A DNA stretch of 64,000 nucleotides, taken from assembly GCF_947492405.1 (NCBI RefSeq), contig NZ_CANLMP010000004.1, forward strand, positions 1 to 64,000, written 5' to 3'. This document shows, one piece after another, positions 25,570 to 34,398 of this stretch. This stretch comes from an uncultured Aquimarina sp. (lineage in GTDB: Bacteria > Bacteroidota > Bacteroidia > Flavobacteriales > Flavobacteriaceae). Position 1 is the first letter of the stretch. Every line of letters starts with the position of its first letter. The notes beneath the pieces are model-generated. The model was not told where the DNA came from and ran no database searches. It was given only the letters and a program-made list of their open reading frames with translations. The translations under genes and the position numbers were made by a program.

Positions 25570-28500
25570 CTAGTTTTTGTAGTTATACTCGTTTTCTGAC
25601 ATCAAATTACCATCCTGGTCTTTCACCGTTGATAATCGATTAAAACCATCATATTCGTAATACATCGTATATCCTCTGGGATCTGTTATACTAGTCACAC
25701 CAATCTGTGGATTATAGGTATAACTCGTTATTTCTGCATTGGCAAAGAATGCGTGAGATCTTAAGTCCTTGAACTTAGATCGCATAGCAATCTCTTCAGA
25801 AGCAGTATCCTCTGCATTAGAGATTGTTTTGATCTGATCAATCAAATCAGTCACTGCTGCAGGCATCCCTGTATAAGTAGCGTTGGCAATTTTGGCAATC
25901 GGATACCTATCGTTGTATCCCCAAATAAATATAACTGGACTTCCTAAGGTCTGTACAACTTCTAATGGATGTCCTAGATTATCATAATCTATATATCGCA
26001 TACGCTCTTCCAGCGTTGCATTTCCTTTGCTGGTATACACAAATTCTGGAGATACGTGCTTTTCGGTACCCCATAATTTATAATCTGTTCTTTGTTTAGC
26101 CAGTAGGATGTTTTCAGTTCCTTGTTTGGTATACTGCTCTACTTGCAAAGGCATTCCAATACGATGGGTATCGATCATTACATCAATAGCTTTGTTGGCA
26201 TTAAGAGGTAAGGTACCGAGCGCTGCTCTATCCTGAGGATAATACATTTTAGAGATCCCGATCTCCCCATTGTTTTTGGTGGTTTGCGTACGTGTCATTT
26301 GTTTATGGGTATCGTTATCATAGAAATATTCTGTTTTTTGCTCTATGATCTGATCCTCAAAAAATTGCTTTTCTGTTTTTGCCTCTAATCGTGTCCATAC
26401 GGGTGTTAAGCGATACTTGTTAGCGAAATACTTAGTATATGGTCCTAATTCTCCTCCTGCATCACAAACGCCAAATAGAGAATTAGGAAGTGTGATGTCA
26501 ATAGTATAGGTACCATTTCCGTATATTTTTTTCTTACAGGCCTGGTGGGCAATCGCTTGCGGGATCATAAACACTCCATTGTGTGGCATGGTGGTACTCA
26601 GGGTTTGTTGTGAGTAGCTTTGCGAACTTTGCTGCACCATTTTTCTTTGATCGTTATAATGGGTAGTTGTTTTTAGTCTTCCGTTTAGATGGTATCTGGG
26701 GAAATAAGGGCGGTTTGCCACTGCTACACCATCATCCTCATTATAAAAACTATAGACAGTATGCCCTTGATATTGATTGTTTTTAAATCGTATTTCAGAA
26801 ACATCGGTATAGGCAATATTGTATTTTGCTTTTGGAGCCAAATTATTGCTATAAAACTTATACAAATTCACATCAGGGACATTGACACCATCACGTACAA
26901 GACCATTATGTATTTCTACATCAGAAAAGAATAGTTTTTGATGCACCACCCCGGAAGAAGCATAGTTACCTTCTATAATACTAGGAGTAATTACTCCATT
27001 TTCAGGCAACTCATTATAATAATAATACTTAGTCAATACATCAGTAGCATTTTCTGAAGGTTTGTCTTCTGTTTTAACCAATCGTAAACCCCCTATCATA
27101 TTGTTTCTGCTTATCTCCTGTTCTACTAGCAGGTCATACTGAACATTCAAAGCTGTATTAGCATTTCCATTGACTAGTAAAATGCGATAATCTCCTTCTT
27201 CTAATTGTAAAATAAAATCACTATCAGGAGTCGTACTGAAGTATACAATCTTTGGATTGCTAGCAGGATTACTGGTCATAATATCGCAATAAGTGAGTGG
27301 TTGTTCTCCGGTATCACAGATGGTATAGGTATCACCGGTTACTGTTGTAGAACATCCATTAGGTTGTAATCCAAAGTCAGGACACGGACGTGTCTCACAC
27401 TGCCCTGTTCCTATTCGAGATTTATACACACAAACAAATGTGACTCCATTATCAGCTAATGGATTGCCAGGATCATAATTGTTGAATGTGGCATCAAAAG
27501 CAATTGCTTTGTTGGCATTTAAAGCATCGATGGTAAACTCCCCATTGGCAATATTCTGAAGATTGTTTAGATATGTAACATCATCCACATTAGGGCAATC
27601 ATTGAGATCATTGGTGCTTGCTATAGGGTTGTCACTTCCTCCCTGAACCGCAGTGGTGTATCTTTGTAGATTAATTGTTCCCTCTTCTTCTAAAGGACCG
27701 CTATGTCCATTAAAAAAGAATTCGGTGCTTCCTCCGGTAGGGTAGGTAATTTTTTGTAGCGTTCCGTTAATTGCAAATTGAGGTTTAGATGTACGGTCAG
27801 ACCCTGGGAAGTCATAATCTAATCTGGTCAGTCCGTATTGTTCGTTAAAAAGAAACAAGTTTCCCACCACATTGGTGATATGTGCTCCTCCACCATTATA
27901 GTATCCCCAAAGATCCATATAATGAGAACTTATGTGAGGAAGTTGTGTCGGGTTAAAATAGTCAAAACGATGCGTTTTCTCTTTAGGAGTTGTAGGTGAT
28001 GTATTAACAGTTCCTTGATCACGAAACACCTCAACCTCACGAATGGCATCTAGTTTTAGACGTTTATCACCTGCTGGATATGGTCCAGAGCCAGATTCTG
28101 ATACGAAATATGAATAATCCAGTTCAAAGGCTTTTATAGTCTGACCTAAAGTATTATAGGCATTAATACTGGTAATCGCAGACTGTCCAAGCAAATCTTC
28201 TCGCTGCAGACTACTTCCAAAATCTACGGCTAACTTACCATTATGAAAAATAGCTGTTGGGTTAAATTGTTGGATCTTATAGATCGTTTGTTTATGTTGT
28301 GCTACAATTTCTTGTGTAAAAACTGAAGAATTCACATTTTGATAAAATTGAACGATATGATCTAAAGGCAACCGCTGATTCTCTGCATAGTAGGCTCCAT
28401 TCCCGTAATAGTAGGTAATGACATCTTCTTTATTGGCAGTTTCTATCTTGGTTACATACCAACTGGAGATATATTCTGCGGTATATTCGTTCTGTTGGGT

Positions 28501-29256
28501 GCTATAGGATGTATGGGTGAATTCTGCTTTAGCAAACTCATAGCGCGTTCCCTGGGTATCAGTAATAATCCAATTGGTGATCTGATCTCCTAACAGGGTA
28601 TAATCAATTTTGACTTCTGGATTGTCAATACAAAAGATTTGATATTTTCCATTTTCTATAACATCGTAATTAATCCCAATGGTACCTGATAATCCGTTAA
28701 TAGAAAAACTAAAGGTATCTGCCTGGGTATCGATATTATTCATACTATAATTGGTTAACAAAGCATCGGCAGCATCCATCGCTGCTACGGTAGAAAAAGT
28801 ACCCATATATGCATTATTGTAGGCAGCATCAAGACCCGCTCGAGTGCCTGGATCTGTAATTTTAGCATAAGTTCCATCTGCTTGATCAGGAAGTCCTTGT
28901 ACCTGACGAGAAACTACCCCACCATAGTTTAGATTCCATCCCAAACCAACCTTAGTAGCTAATTGATTTACCTTAATCCCAGAAGCATCATAGGTCATAC
29001 TAATCGGCATACTGATACTATTTCCTTTGATCTCACAAATCGGAATCGAAATATTAGGAGTACCAGTGTATTGATTTAATGGAACATTTCCATATTTAAT
29101 AAAAGCCTGGGCTTCTGGAGAGTTAGGAATCGTAACTGCTCTAGAAAGCTCTGCTGTATAATCAAATGCAGTAGTGCCTCCACCGTCATCGCCAGTCTGC
29201 GCATATCCCAAACTTGTAATCAAAAAAAGTGTGAGAAATAATGAAATGTTTTTCAT
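25570..29256 (-). CDS. RHS/YD-repeat partner protein (SpvB/TcB-like)
   Basis: A 1228-residue protein with a signal peptide (1-19, LGYAQ). It starts with the SpvB-like region FIKYGNVPLNQYTGTPNISI, followed by ISMTYDASGIKVNQLATKVG and LGWNLNYGGVVSRQV. A long beta-rich middle includes a cysteine-rich stretch (about 610-660). It ends in YD repeats (DPRGYTMYYEYDGFNRLSTV, DQDGNLMSENEYNYKN) without an RHS core or toxin tail. It lies 6 bases before the second RHS gene and must be co-transcribed with it. By analogy to TcB/TcC pairs, the two may form one hollow shell, with this protein giving the front half. That is inference. Confidence 0.82.
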   Translation of the reverse strand: MKNISLFLTLFLITSLGYAQTGDDGGGTTAFDYTAELSRAVTIPNSPEAQAFIKYGNVPLNQYTGTPNISIPICEIKGNSISMPISMTYDASGIKVNQLATKVGLGWNLNYGGVVSRQVQGLPDQADGTYAKITDPGTRAGLDAAYNNAYMGTFSTVAAMDAADALLTNYSMNNIDTQADTFSFSINGLSGTIGINYDVIENGKYQIFCIDNPEVKIDYTLLGDQITNWIITDTQGTRYEFAKAEFTHTSYSTQQNEYTAEYISSWYVTKIETANKEDVITYYYGNGAYYAENQRLPLDHIVQFYQNVNSSVFTQEIVAQHKQTIYKIQQFNPTAIFHNGKLAVDFGSSLQREDLLGQSAITSINAYNTLGQTIKAFELDYSYFVSESGSGPYPAGDKRLKLDAIREVEVFRDQGTVNTSPTTPKEKTHRFDYFNPTQLPHISSHYMDLWGYYNGGGAHITNVVGNLFLFNEQYGLTRLDYDFPGSDRTSKPQFAINGTLQKITYPTGGSTEFFFNGHSGPLEEEGTINLQRYTTAVQGGSDNPIASTNDLNDCPNVDDVTYLNNLQNIANGEFTIDALNANKAIAFDATFNNYDPGNPLADNGVTFVCVYKSRIGTGQCETRPCPDFGLQPNGCSTTVTGDTYTICDTGEQPLTYCDIMTSNPASNPKIVYFSTTPDSDFILQLEEGDYRILLVNGNANTALNVQYDLLVEQEISRNNMIGGLRLVKTEDKPSENATDVLTKYYYYNELPENGVITPSIIEGNYASSGVVHQKLFFSDVEIHNGLVRDGVNVPDVNLYKFYSNNLAPKAKYNIAYTDVSEIRFKNNQYQGHTVYSFYNEDDGVAVANRPYFPRYHLNGRLKTTTHYNDQRKMVQQSSQSYSQQTLSTTMPHNGVFMIPQAIAHQACKKKIYGNGTYTIDITLPNSLFGVCDAGGELGPYTKYFANKYRLTPVWTRLEAKTEKQFFEDQIIEQKTEYFYDNDTHKQMTRTQTTKNNGEIGISKMYYPQDRAALGTLPLNANKAIDVMIDTHRIGMPLQVEQYTKQGTENILLAKQRTDYKLWGTEKHVSPEFVYTSKGNATLEERMRYIDYDNLGHPLEVVQTLGSPVIFIWGYNDRYPIAKIANATYTGMPAAVTDLIDQIKTISNAEDTASEEIAMRSKFKDLRSHAFFANAEITSYTYNPQIGVTSITDPRGYTMYYEYDGFNRLSTVKDQDGNLMSENEYNYKN

Positions 29257-29554
29257 AAAAATTACTATTTAATAATTGTTGCCTTACTTAATTTTTTAGA
29301 TGGATACCCCATCAATTTCTTAATGTATTTAAGAAATTTTCTAAGGTGAGTTTCTTCTCCCTACTTGTACGTGTCTTAGGAAAGAGAAATGTTACCTCTG
29401 TTTTTGATTTTTTTTATTTATGGTCGATAATAGGATTATTAGATCACTGGATCGTTCGATTATATGAATAAGAACCGTAACTCTAGATATGTATTCATTC
29501 ATTAGTATATCTCCATATTTCACGAATGAATATATACTAGAAGCAACTGGTGTT
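29257..29554. other. 298-base gap between RHS pair and tail-fibre-like gene
   Basis: No gene is seen. A 9-pair hairpin, ATTTCTTAA (29315-29323) with TTAAGAAAT (29329-29337), sits about 60 bases upstream of the RHS start. It lacks a T run on the minus strand, so it is not a typical terminator. A promoter for the RHS pair may lie here but I find no clear box. Confidence 0.45.
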
Positions 29555-30793
29555 CTATTTCTTTACTAATAATGCCTCTAATCTTTTAAGACGTTCTTCT
29601 TGTTCTTGCAATTTCTTTTCCTGCGCAATCGTATACAATGTCAATTCTTCGATTTTCTCTAGAAGTTTCGCATTCATCTCACCTAATTGGATACCGTTTT
29701 TCGTTACTTCTGCGGCGGATGGGATATTGATAAGATGCCCTTTTGTAGCGATATGATCTTCCACTTGCTCTAGTGTAGGAAGCTTGTAATCTTCTTTAAA
29801 CACATAATCGGCCCAACCGATTAAATCTACTCTTACTTCCTTGGTGTGGATGTTTCCGTTTACGGCAAGTTTAGCGTCTGGAGTAGTTGTACCTATACCG
29901 AGAGCACCCTCGATATACTGATTCCCTATGCTATGAACTACTCTCGCCCAAGTTCCAGTTCCTTCCTTATTAGTACTTCTAAAATACATTTTTGGGTGTA
30001 CAGAATTATTCTTTACGACAATTTGACCGTTATATTTATAATTAGGATTGTTAGAACTATGATTCATATTGATTCCCCAAAACCATTGATTCGGCTCAGG
30101 AACGTTAGCAGCATTATAACTTTGATAAAAACCGCTTTCCCACAATGTATTCCAATCTGACGTATCATTAGGATCGGCCAATAGTAACTTATCACTTTTA
30201 ATGGTTCCAATAACATCTAATTTTGTTCTTGGTGAAGTTGTTCCAATACCAACGTTACCTCCAAATGGGTTTAAAGAAATAGAACCTGTACCATGAGCAT
30301 ATGCGGAACTCACATGCCCTGATTGCAAATATACTTTCCTAACATTAAACTCATTAGACAATCCTATGTAGAAACTATTATTTGATTTCCTAATTCTAAA
30401 ATCATATTTGTTTACATAATTATCTGAATTGTTTGCGGTTCCGTTTAATGGAAGACTAACATTATTACCATCTAGAGTTATATTACCTAAAGCTCTAAAA
30501 TTTCTACCAATCTGAAAATCTCCTTGATTATTTAAAGCGGCAATTGGAGTAACTCCATTTACTCCCCAAGTCCAACCTCTTCCTGTAGTAGAATTCATAT
30601 TAGTCTTAATACTATAATCTGTAACAGGGCCATATTGATATTCTGAAGCATTGCCCATATGGATTTTATACGAATCACTGCTCCATAAACGCAACCCATT
30701 ACCGTTACCTGCAGTAACATCATATTGGATTTGTTGTGCAAAACTCATTCCTATTGTAAAAAACGCTAAGAGTATAATTAATAGATTCCTCAT
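29555..30793 (-). CDS. Tail-fibre-like coiled-coil protein, paralogue B
   Basis: A 412-residue protein with a signal peptide (1-19, GMSFAQ). It contains beta repeats of the form GNVGIGTTSPRTKLDVIGTI and ALGIGTTTPDAKLAVNGNI, typical of Bacteroidota tail-fibre-like surface proteins. The C-terminal 100 residues (about 315-412) are nearly the same as in the neighbour: DYVFKEDYKLPTLEQVEDHI, then HLINIPSAAEV, GIQLGEMNAKLLEKIEELT and a final coiled coil. Trimer formation is likely. It is placed 5 bases after paralogue A and before the RHS pair. Confidence 0.8.
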   Translation of the reverse strand: MRNLLIILLAFFTIGMSFAQQIQYDVTAGNGNGLRLWSSDSYKIHMGNASEYQYGPVTDYSIKTNMNSTTGRGWTWGVNGVTPIAALNNQGDFQIGRNFRALGNITLDGNNVSLPLNGTANNSDNYVNKYDFRIRKSNNSFYIGLSNEFNVRKVYLQSGHVSSAYAHGTGSISLNPFGGNVGIGTTSPRTKLDVIGTIKSDKLLLADPNDTSDWNTLWESGFYQSYNAANVPEPNQWFWGINMNHSSNNPNYKYNGQIVVKNNSVHPKMYFRSTNKEGTGTWARVVHSIGNQYIEGALGIGTTTPDAKLAVNGNIHTKEVRVDLIGWADYVFKEDYKLPTLEQVEDHIATKGHLINIPSAAEVTKNGIQLGEMNAKLLEKIEELTLYTIAQEKKLQEQEERLKRLEALLVKK

Positions 30794-30798
30794 AGTAA

Positions 30799-32055
30799 TT
30801 ATTTATTGTTTATTAGTTGATTTAATTTTTCTTCTAGTTTATTAATTCTTGAACTTTGTGATTTTAAAACTGAGATCTCATCTTCTTGTTTAATAAGTGT
30901 TTTCTGCTGCTCCTTTAATCTCTTCTCCTGCGCAATTGTATATAGCGTCAATTCTTCGATCTTCTCAAGAAGCTTAGCGTTCATCTCCCCTAATTGGATA
31001 CCGTTTTCTGATACTTCTGCCGCCGATGGAATATTGATTAGGTGACCTTTTGTGGTTATGTGATCTTCTACTTGTTGTAGGGTAGGGAGTTGATAAGTGT
31101 CTTTAAAAACGTAATCAGGCCAGTTGGTTTGTAGTGCTACTTTTACCTCCTCAGCCACAGCCTTACCTGCGATCGCTAGTTTATATCCTTGCGTATTAGT
31201 AGTGCCAATTCCAAGATTTCCGTCATTAGTTAAACGCATATATTCAGAAAGCTGATGTTGTGCGTCAGAATCATGATTGTTATGATTTCTATATAACCAT
31301 CTAAACCCGTAATTGGAACCTTCAAAAACACCTTTAGAGGTATACTTATTGTTTCCTTTATAGTAATCTTTCGGGTCTTCATCATTTCTGGATGAGTTGA
31401 AGCCTATGTATCCGGCCCATTTATTGGAGCTTCCTCCCCAATTAGTCTCATTGGTCCAATCTAAAGTTAGGACTCCCCATTTTCCAACTTTAGTTTGCCC
31501 TTCTATTTGCAGTTTTGCACTTGGAGTTGTTGTTCCAATTCCGACATTACCATTTTCTTTAATGACAACTTTATCACTAGTTGAATTTTCGGATACAGTT
31601 CTAAATCTAATAATGTCCCCAGTTTTTGAACCAATATGTAAAGTTCCGCTACCGTAGATTTCGTTAGAATCTATAATCATTTTTGAACTACCTGAATCTG
31701 AAATTGTTAAAAAACTCCCAGAAGGGTTCCAAGTCCCTCCGATAGTTCCGCTTTGTTTTATTTCTAGTTTTGATTGAGGATTTGTTGTTCCAATACCAAC
31801 ATTACCATTAGAAGTGAGTGTTAAGATATCTGACCAAGTAGATGAGTTATGTCTTCCTTGGAAGTTTAATAAAGTTTGCCCTCCAGGATCAGTATTAAGA
31901 ATCCTATGTCCAAAACCAGAACCATAATTAGAAGAAAACCAAGTAATAGATTTACTTCTTCCATAGTTTGCAGTTAAATTATCAAAAGTGGTATTTTGCC
32001 CAAAAACACTAAAACCAGACACTAACACACACAGAAATAACAATACTTTTCTCAT
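30799..32055 (-). CDS. Tail-fibre-like coiled-coil protein, paralogue A
   Basis: A 418-residue protein with a signal peptide (1-19, FSVFGQ). It has at least three GIGTT repeats (GNVGIGTTNPQSKLEI, GNVGIGTTTPSAKLQIEG, GNLGIGTTNTQGYKLAIAG) and the same C-terminal module as paralogue B (DYVFKDTYQLPTLQQVEDHI ... GIQLGEMNAKLLEKIEELT), followed by a longer coiled coil. DNA identity with paralogue B is high only in the module, so the two share a recently duplicated or exchanged 3' end. It is the first gene of the minus-strand run leading to the RHS pair. Confidence 0.8.
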   Translation of the reverse strand: MRKVLLFLCVLVSGFSVFGQNTTFDNLTANYGRSKSITWFSSNYGSGFGHRILNTDPGGQTLLNFQGRHNSSTWSDILTLTSNGNVGIGTTNPQSKLEIKQSGTIGGTWNPSGSFLTISDSGSSKMIIDSNEIYGSGTLHIGSKTGDIIRFRTVSENSTSDKVVIKENGNVGIGTTTPSAKLQIEGQTKVGKWGVLTLDWTNETNWGGSSNKWAGYIGFNSSRNDEDPKDYYKGNNKYTSKGVFEGSNYGFRWLYRNHNNHDSDAQHQLSEYMRLTNDGNLGIGTTNTQGYKLAIAGKAVAEEVKVALQTNWPDYVFKDTYQLPTLQQVEDHITTKGHLINIPSAAEVSENGIQLGEMNAKLLEKIEELTLYTIAQEKRLKEQQKTLIKQEDEISVLKSQSSRINKLEEKLNQLINNK

Positions 32056-32503
32056 AATTGTAAAATTGATATAATTAAAAATTGTAGTAAAACGCTTCTA
32101 AATTCCCAATTAGATGCTGTTTTATACTAGATAGTGTCATACCGCCTACTTATGTTACTATCAAAATTCATTTTTTTTTATTTTTTTTAAAGTTTACGTT
32201 TTGGCATTGTAGTATCACTCTTCGACTCCCACTTCGACTACGCTTAATATGACAGCTCACCCTTCGGCTACGCTCAGGGTTCGGATAGGTTCAGGGTTCG
32301 AGAACCTCACACTTCGCGGATTATACATTGGATATGCGTCAGGGATAGGAATGGAAATCCCGCAGCCTGATCCGCTGTGGCGGAGAGGTGCGAGGAATTG
32401 TATTGGATAGCCCGCCAGGACGCCCTAATTCATAGAAAATTAATTTTTGTAGTGTGTTAGAACATTCTTACATGCGATTGTCCCGACTATCCTTAAAAAT
32501 CAA
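32056..32503. other. Divergent intergenic region with dispersed repeats
   Basis: About 450 bases without a gene. At 32215-32300 it holds several versions of a CTTCGACTACGCTTAATATG / CTTCGGCTACGCTCAGGGTT motif. At 32337-32431 it holds copy 2 of the structured repeat found at 2584-2667. A promoter for the leftward tail-fibre-like genes must lie in 32056-32215, but I see no clear -7 box. Confidence 0.55.
32337..32431. repeat. Structured interspersed repeat, copy 2
   Basis: Same ordered blocks and orientation as 2584-2667: CAGGGATAGG, GGAAATCCCGC, GGCGGAGAGG, GAGGAATTGTA, GGATAGCCCGC and GACGCCCTAATT. The internal CCGCTGTGGCGG can form a small hairpin. It lies about 70 bases upstream of the lysS promoter. 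Confidence 0.65.
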
Positions 32504-32534
32504 TTGAAAGATTATATCATACTTCGTATCTTTG
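32504..32534 (+). promoter_or_regulatory. lysS promoter
   Basis: TTGA at 32504 and a perfect TATCTTTG at 32527-32534 are separated by 19 bases, matching the Bacteroidota sigma-A-type promoter. Transcription should start near 32540, giving a leader of about 15 bases before the lysS ATG at 32556. Confidence 0.75.
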
Positions 32535-32555
32535 CACGCTTAAAACGGCAGCATT

Positions 32556-34265
32556 ATGCAATTATCAGAACAAGAACTTGTAAGAAGAGAGAAACTACAA
32601 TCTCTGCGTGACCTAGGTATCAATCCATATCCGGCAGCATTATTTCCTGTGGATCATACTTCTGAGGATATAAAACAGCAATACCAAGAAGGAAAAAAGG
32701 TAATCATCGCAGGAAGATTAATGTCCAGACGTATACAAGGGAAAGCTTCTTTTGCAGAATTACAAGACTCTAATGGCCGTATACAGGTATATTTTAACAG
32801 AGACGAAATCTGTACTGGTGAAGACAAAACCAAATACAACGAAATCTATAAGAAATTACTGGACATTGGTGACTTTATTGGTGTAGAAGGTGAGCTCTTT
32901 ACCACACAAGTTGGTGAAAAAACAGTGATGGTAAAAGATTTTACTTTATTAAGTAAAACGCTTAAACCACTACCTCAACCCAGAACAGATGCAGATGGTA
33001 AGGTTCACGATGCATTTACCGATCCAGAGTTGAGATATCGTCAGCGTTATGTAGACTTAGTCGTCAATCCCGGTGTAAAAGATGTATTTGTAAAAAGGAC
33101 AAAACTCTTTAACGCTATGCGTGAGTTTTTTAATACCAAAGGATATTTTGAAGTAGAAACACCTATTCTGCAACCAATTCCTGGTGGTGCTTCTGCACGT
33201 CCATTTATAACACACCATAACTCTCTAGACATACCTTTATACATGCGTATTGCTAATGAGTTATATCTAAAGCGATTAATCGTTGGTGGTTTTGAAGGGG
33301 TCTATGAGTTTTCTAAAAACTTCAGAAATGAGGGAATGGATAGAACCCATAATCCGGAGTTTACCGCTATGGAAATTTATGTAGCCTATAAGGACTACAA
33401 CTGGATGATGGAGTTTACCGAAAATCTGGTAGAACACTGTGCAATAGCAGTAAATGGTACTACAGATGCTACTTTTGGAGAACATAAAATAAACTTTAAG
33501 ACACCGTATGCTCGTGTGACCATGACAGATTCTATCAAACATTTTACAGGGTTTGATATCACAGGAAAGTCTGAAGAAGAAATTAGAGAAGCGGCCAAAG
33601 GAATGGGGATCGAAGTGGATGAAACCATGGGTAAAGGAAAGTTGATTGATGAGATTTTTGGAGAAAAATGCGAAGGAAACTATATCCAACCAACATTTAT
33701 TACAGATTATCCAAAAGAAATGAGTCCTTTATGCAAAGAACATAGAGATAATCCAGAACTTACAGAGCGTTTTGAGCTTATGGTGTGTGGAAAAGAAATT
33801 GCCAATGCATACTCTGAGCTTAATGATCCTATCGATCAGCGTGAACGTTTTGAAGCACAATTAAAATTAAGCGAAAAAGGAGATGATGAAGCCATGTTTA
33901 TCGATAATGACTTTATCAGAGCATTAGAATATGGTATGCCACCAACTTCTGGAATGGGAATTGGTATGGATAGGTTGATTATGTATTTAACGAATAATCA
34001 ATCTATACAAGAGGTATTGTTCTTCCCGCAGATGCGACCAGAGGTGCGAGCCGCACAGGCAAATATTATAGAATCTCTCAATGATAATGAAAAAGCTATT
34101 TTTGAAATTATCAAGAAAGAACAAATGATGCCTTTGGCTGATCTAAAAACTGCTTCTGGTTTAAGCAACAAAGCTTGGGACAAAGGTATGAAAGGACTTT
34201 CTAAACTAGGTCTTACTAAAGTTACTAAAACTGATGATAGTCTTATCGTAGAGGTCGCTGAGTAA
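32556..34265 (+). CDS. lysS: Lysyl-tRNA synthetase (class II)
   Basis: This enzyme attaches lysine to its tRNA. The 569-residue protein has an N-terminal anticodon-binding OB fold (about 55-165, VIIAGRLMSRRIQGKASFAE). The class II core follows: motif 1 around FNTKGYFEVETPILQPIPGG, motif 2 as FRNEGMDRTHNPEFTAMEIY (about 257-276), and motif 3 as GMGIGMDRLIMYLT (about 467-480). A C-terminal extension of about 65 residues (from IIESLNDNEKAIFEII) looks like a small winged-helix domain. Such an extension occurs in Bacteroidota LysS and explains the length above the usual 500. Confidence 0.97.
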   Translation: MQLSEQELVRREKLQSLRDLGINPYPAALFPVDHTSEDIKQQYQEGKKVIIAGRLMSRRIQGKASFAELQDSNGRIQVYFNRDEICTGEDKTKYNEIYKKLLDIGDFIGVEGELFTTQVGEKTVMVKDFTLLSKTLKPLPQPRTDADGKVHDAFTDPELRYRQRYVDLVVNPGVKDVFVKRTKLFNAMREFFNTKGYFEVETPILQPIPGGASARPFITHHNSLDIPLYMRIANELYLKRLIVGGFEGVYEFSKNFRNEGMDRTHNPEFTAMEIYVAYKDYNWMMEFTENLVEHCAIAVNGTTDATFGEHKINFKTPYARVTMTDSIKHFTGFDITGKSEEEIREAAKGMGIEVDETMGKGKLIDEIFGEKCEGNYIQPTFITDYPKEMSPLCKEHRDNPELTERFELMVCGKEIANAYSELNDPIDQRERFEAQLKLSEKGDDEAMFIDNDFIRALEYGMPPTSGMGIGMDRLIMYLTNNQSIQEVLFFPQMRPEVRAAQANIIESLNDNEKAIFEIIKKEQMMPLADLKTASGLSNKAWDKGMKGLSKLGLTKVTKTDDSLIVEVAE

Positions 34266-34274
34266 AACATATTA

Positions 34275-34316
34275 TTTTTAACTATTCAATGAATAAAATT
34301 CTTGAATAGTTAAAAA
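34275..34316 (+). other. Long AT-rich hairpin after lysS
   Basis: A 15-pair inverted repeat, TTTTTAACTATTCAA (34275-34289) with TTGAATAGTTAAAAA (34302-34316), lies 9 bases after the lysS stop. No T run follows, so it may protect the mRNA end or slow transcription ahead of the stronger terminator downstream. Confidence 0.55.
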
Positions 34317-34344
34317 TCAATTTCATTCAAAATAATATAAAACC

Positions 34345-34370
34345 AAACGCAACCTACAGAGGTTGCGTTT
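34345..34370. terminator. Bidirectional terminator between lysS and the PhoD-like gene
   Basis: An 11-pair stem, AAACGCAACCT with AGGTTGCGTTT and a four-base loop, sits between the convergent lysS and PhoD-like genes. Confidence 0.8.
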
Positions 34371-34398
34371 TGATTAAACAGTGATAAATTGAAATGTT

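Noticed and set aside
32056..32503. Possible tRNA or riboswitch upstream of lysS
   Set aside because: No cloverleaf, T-box or lysine riboswitch pattern is visible; the leader predicted from the promoter is only about 15 bases.
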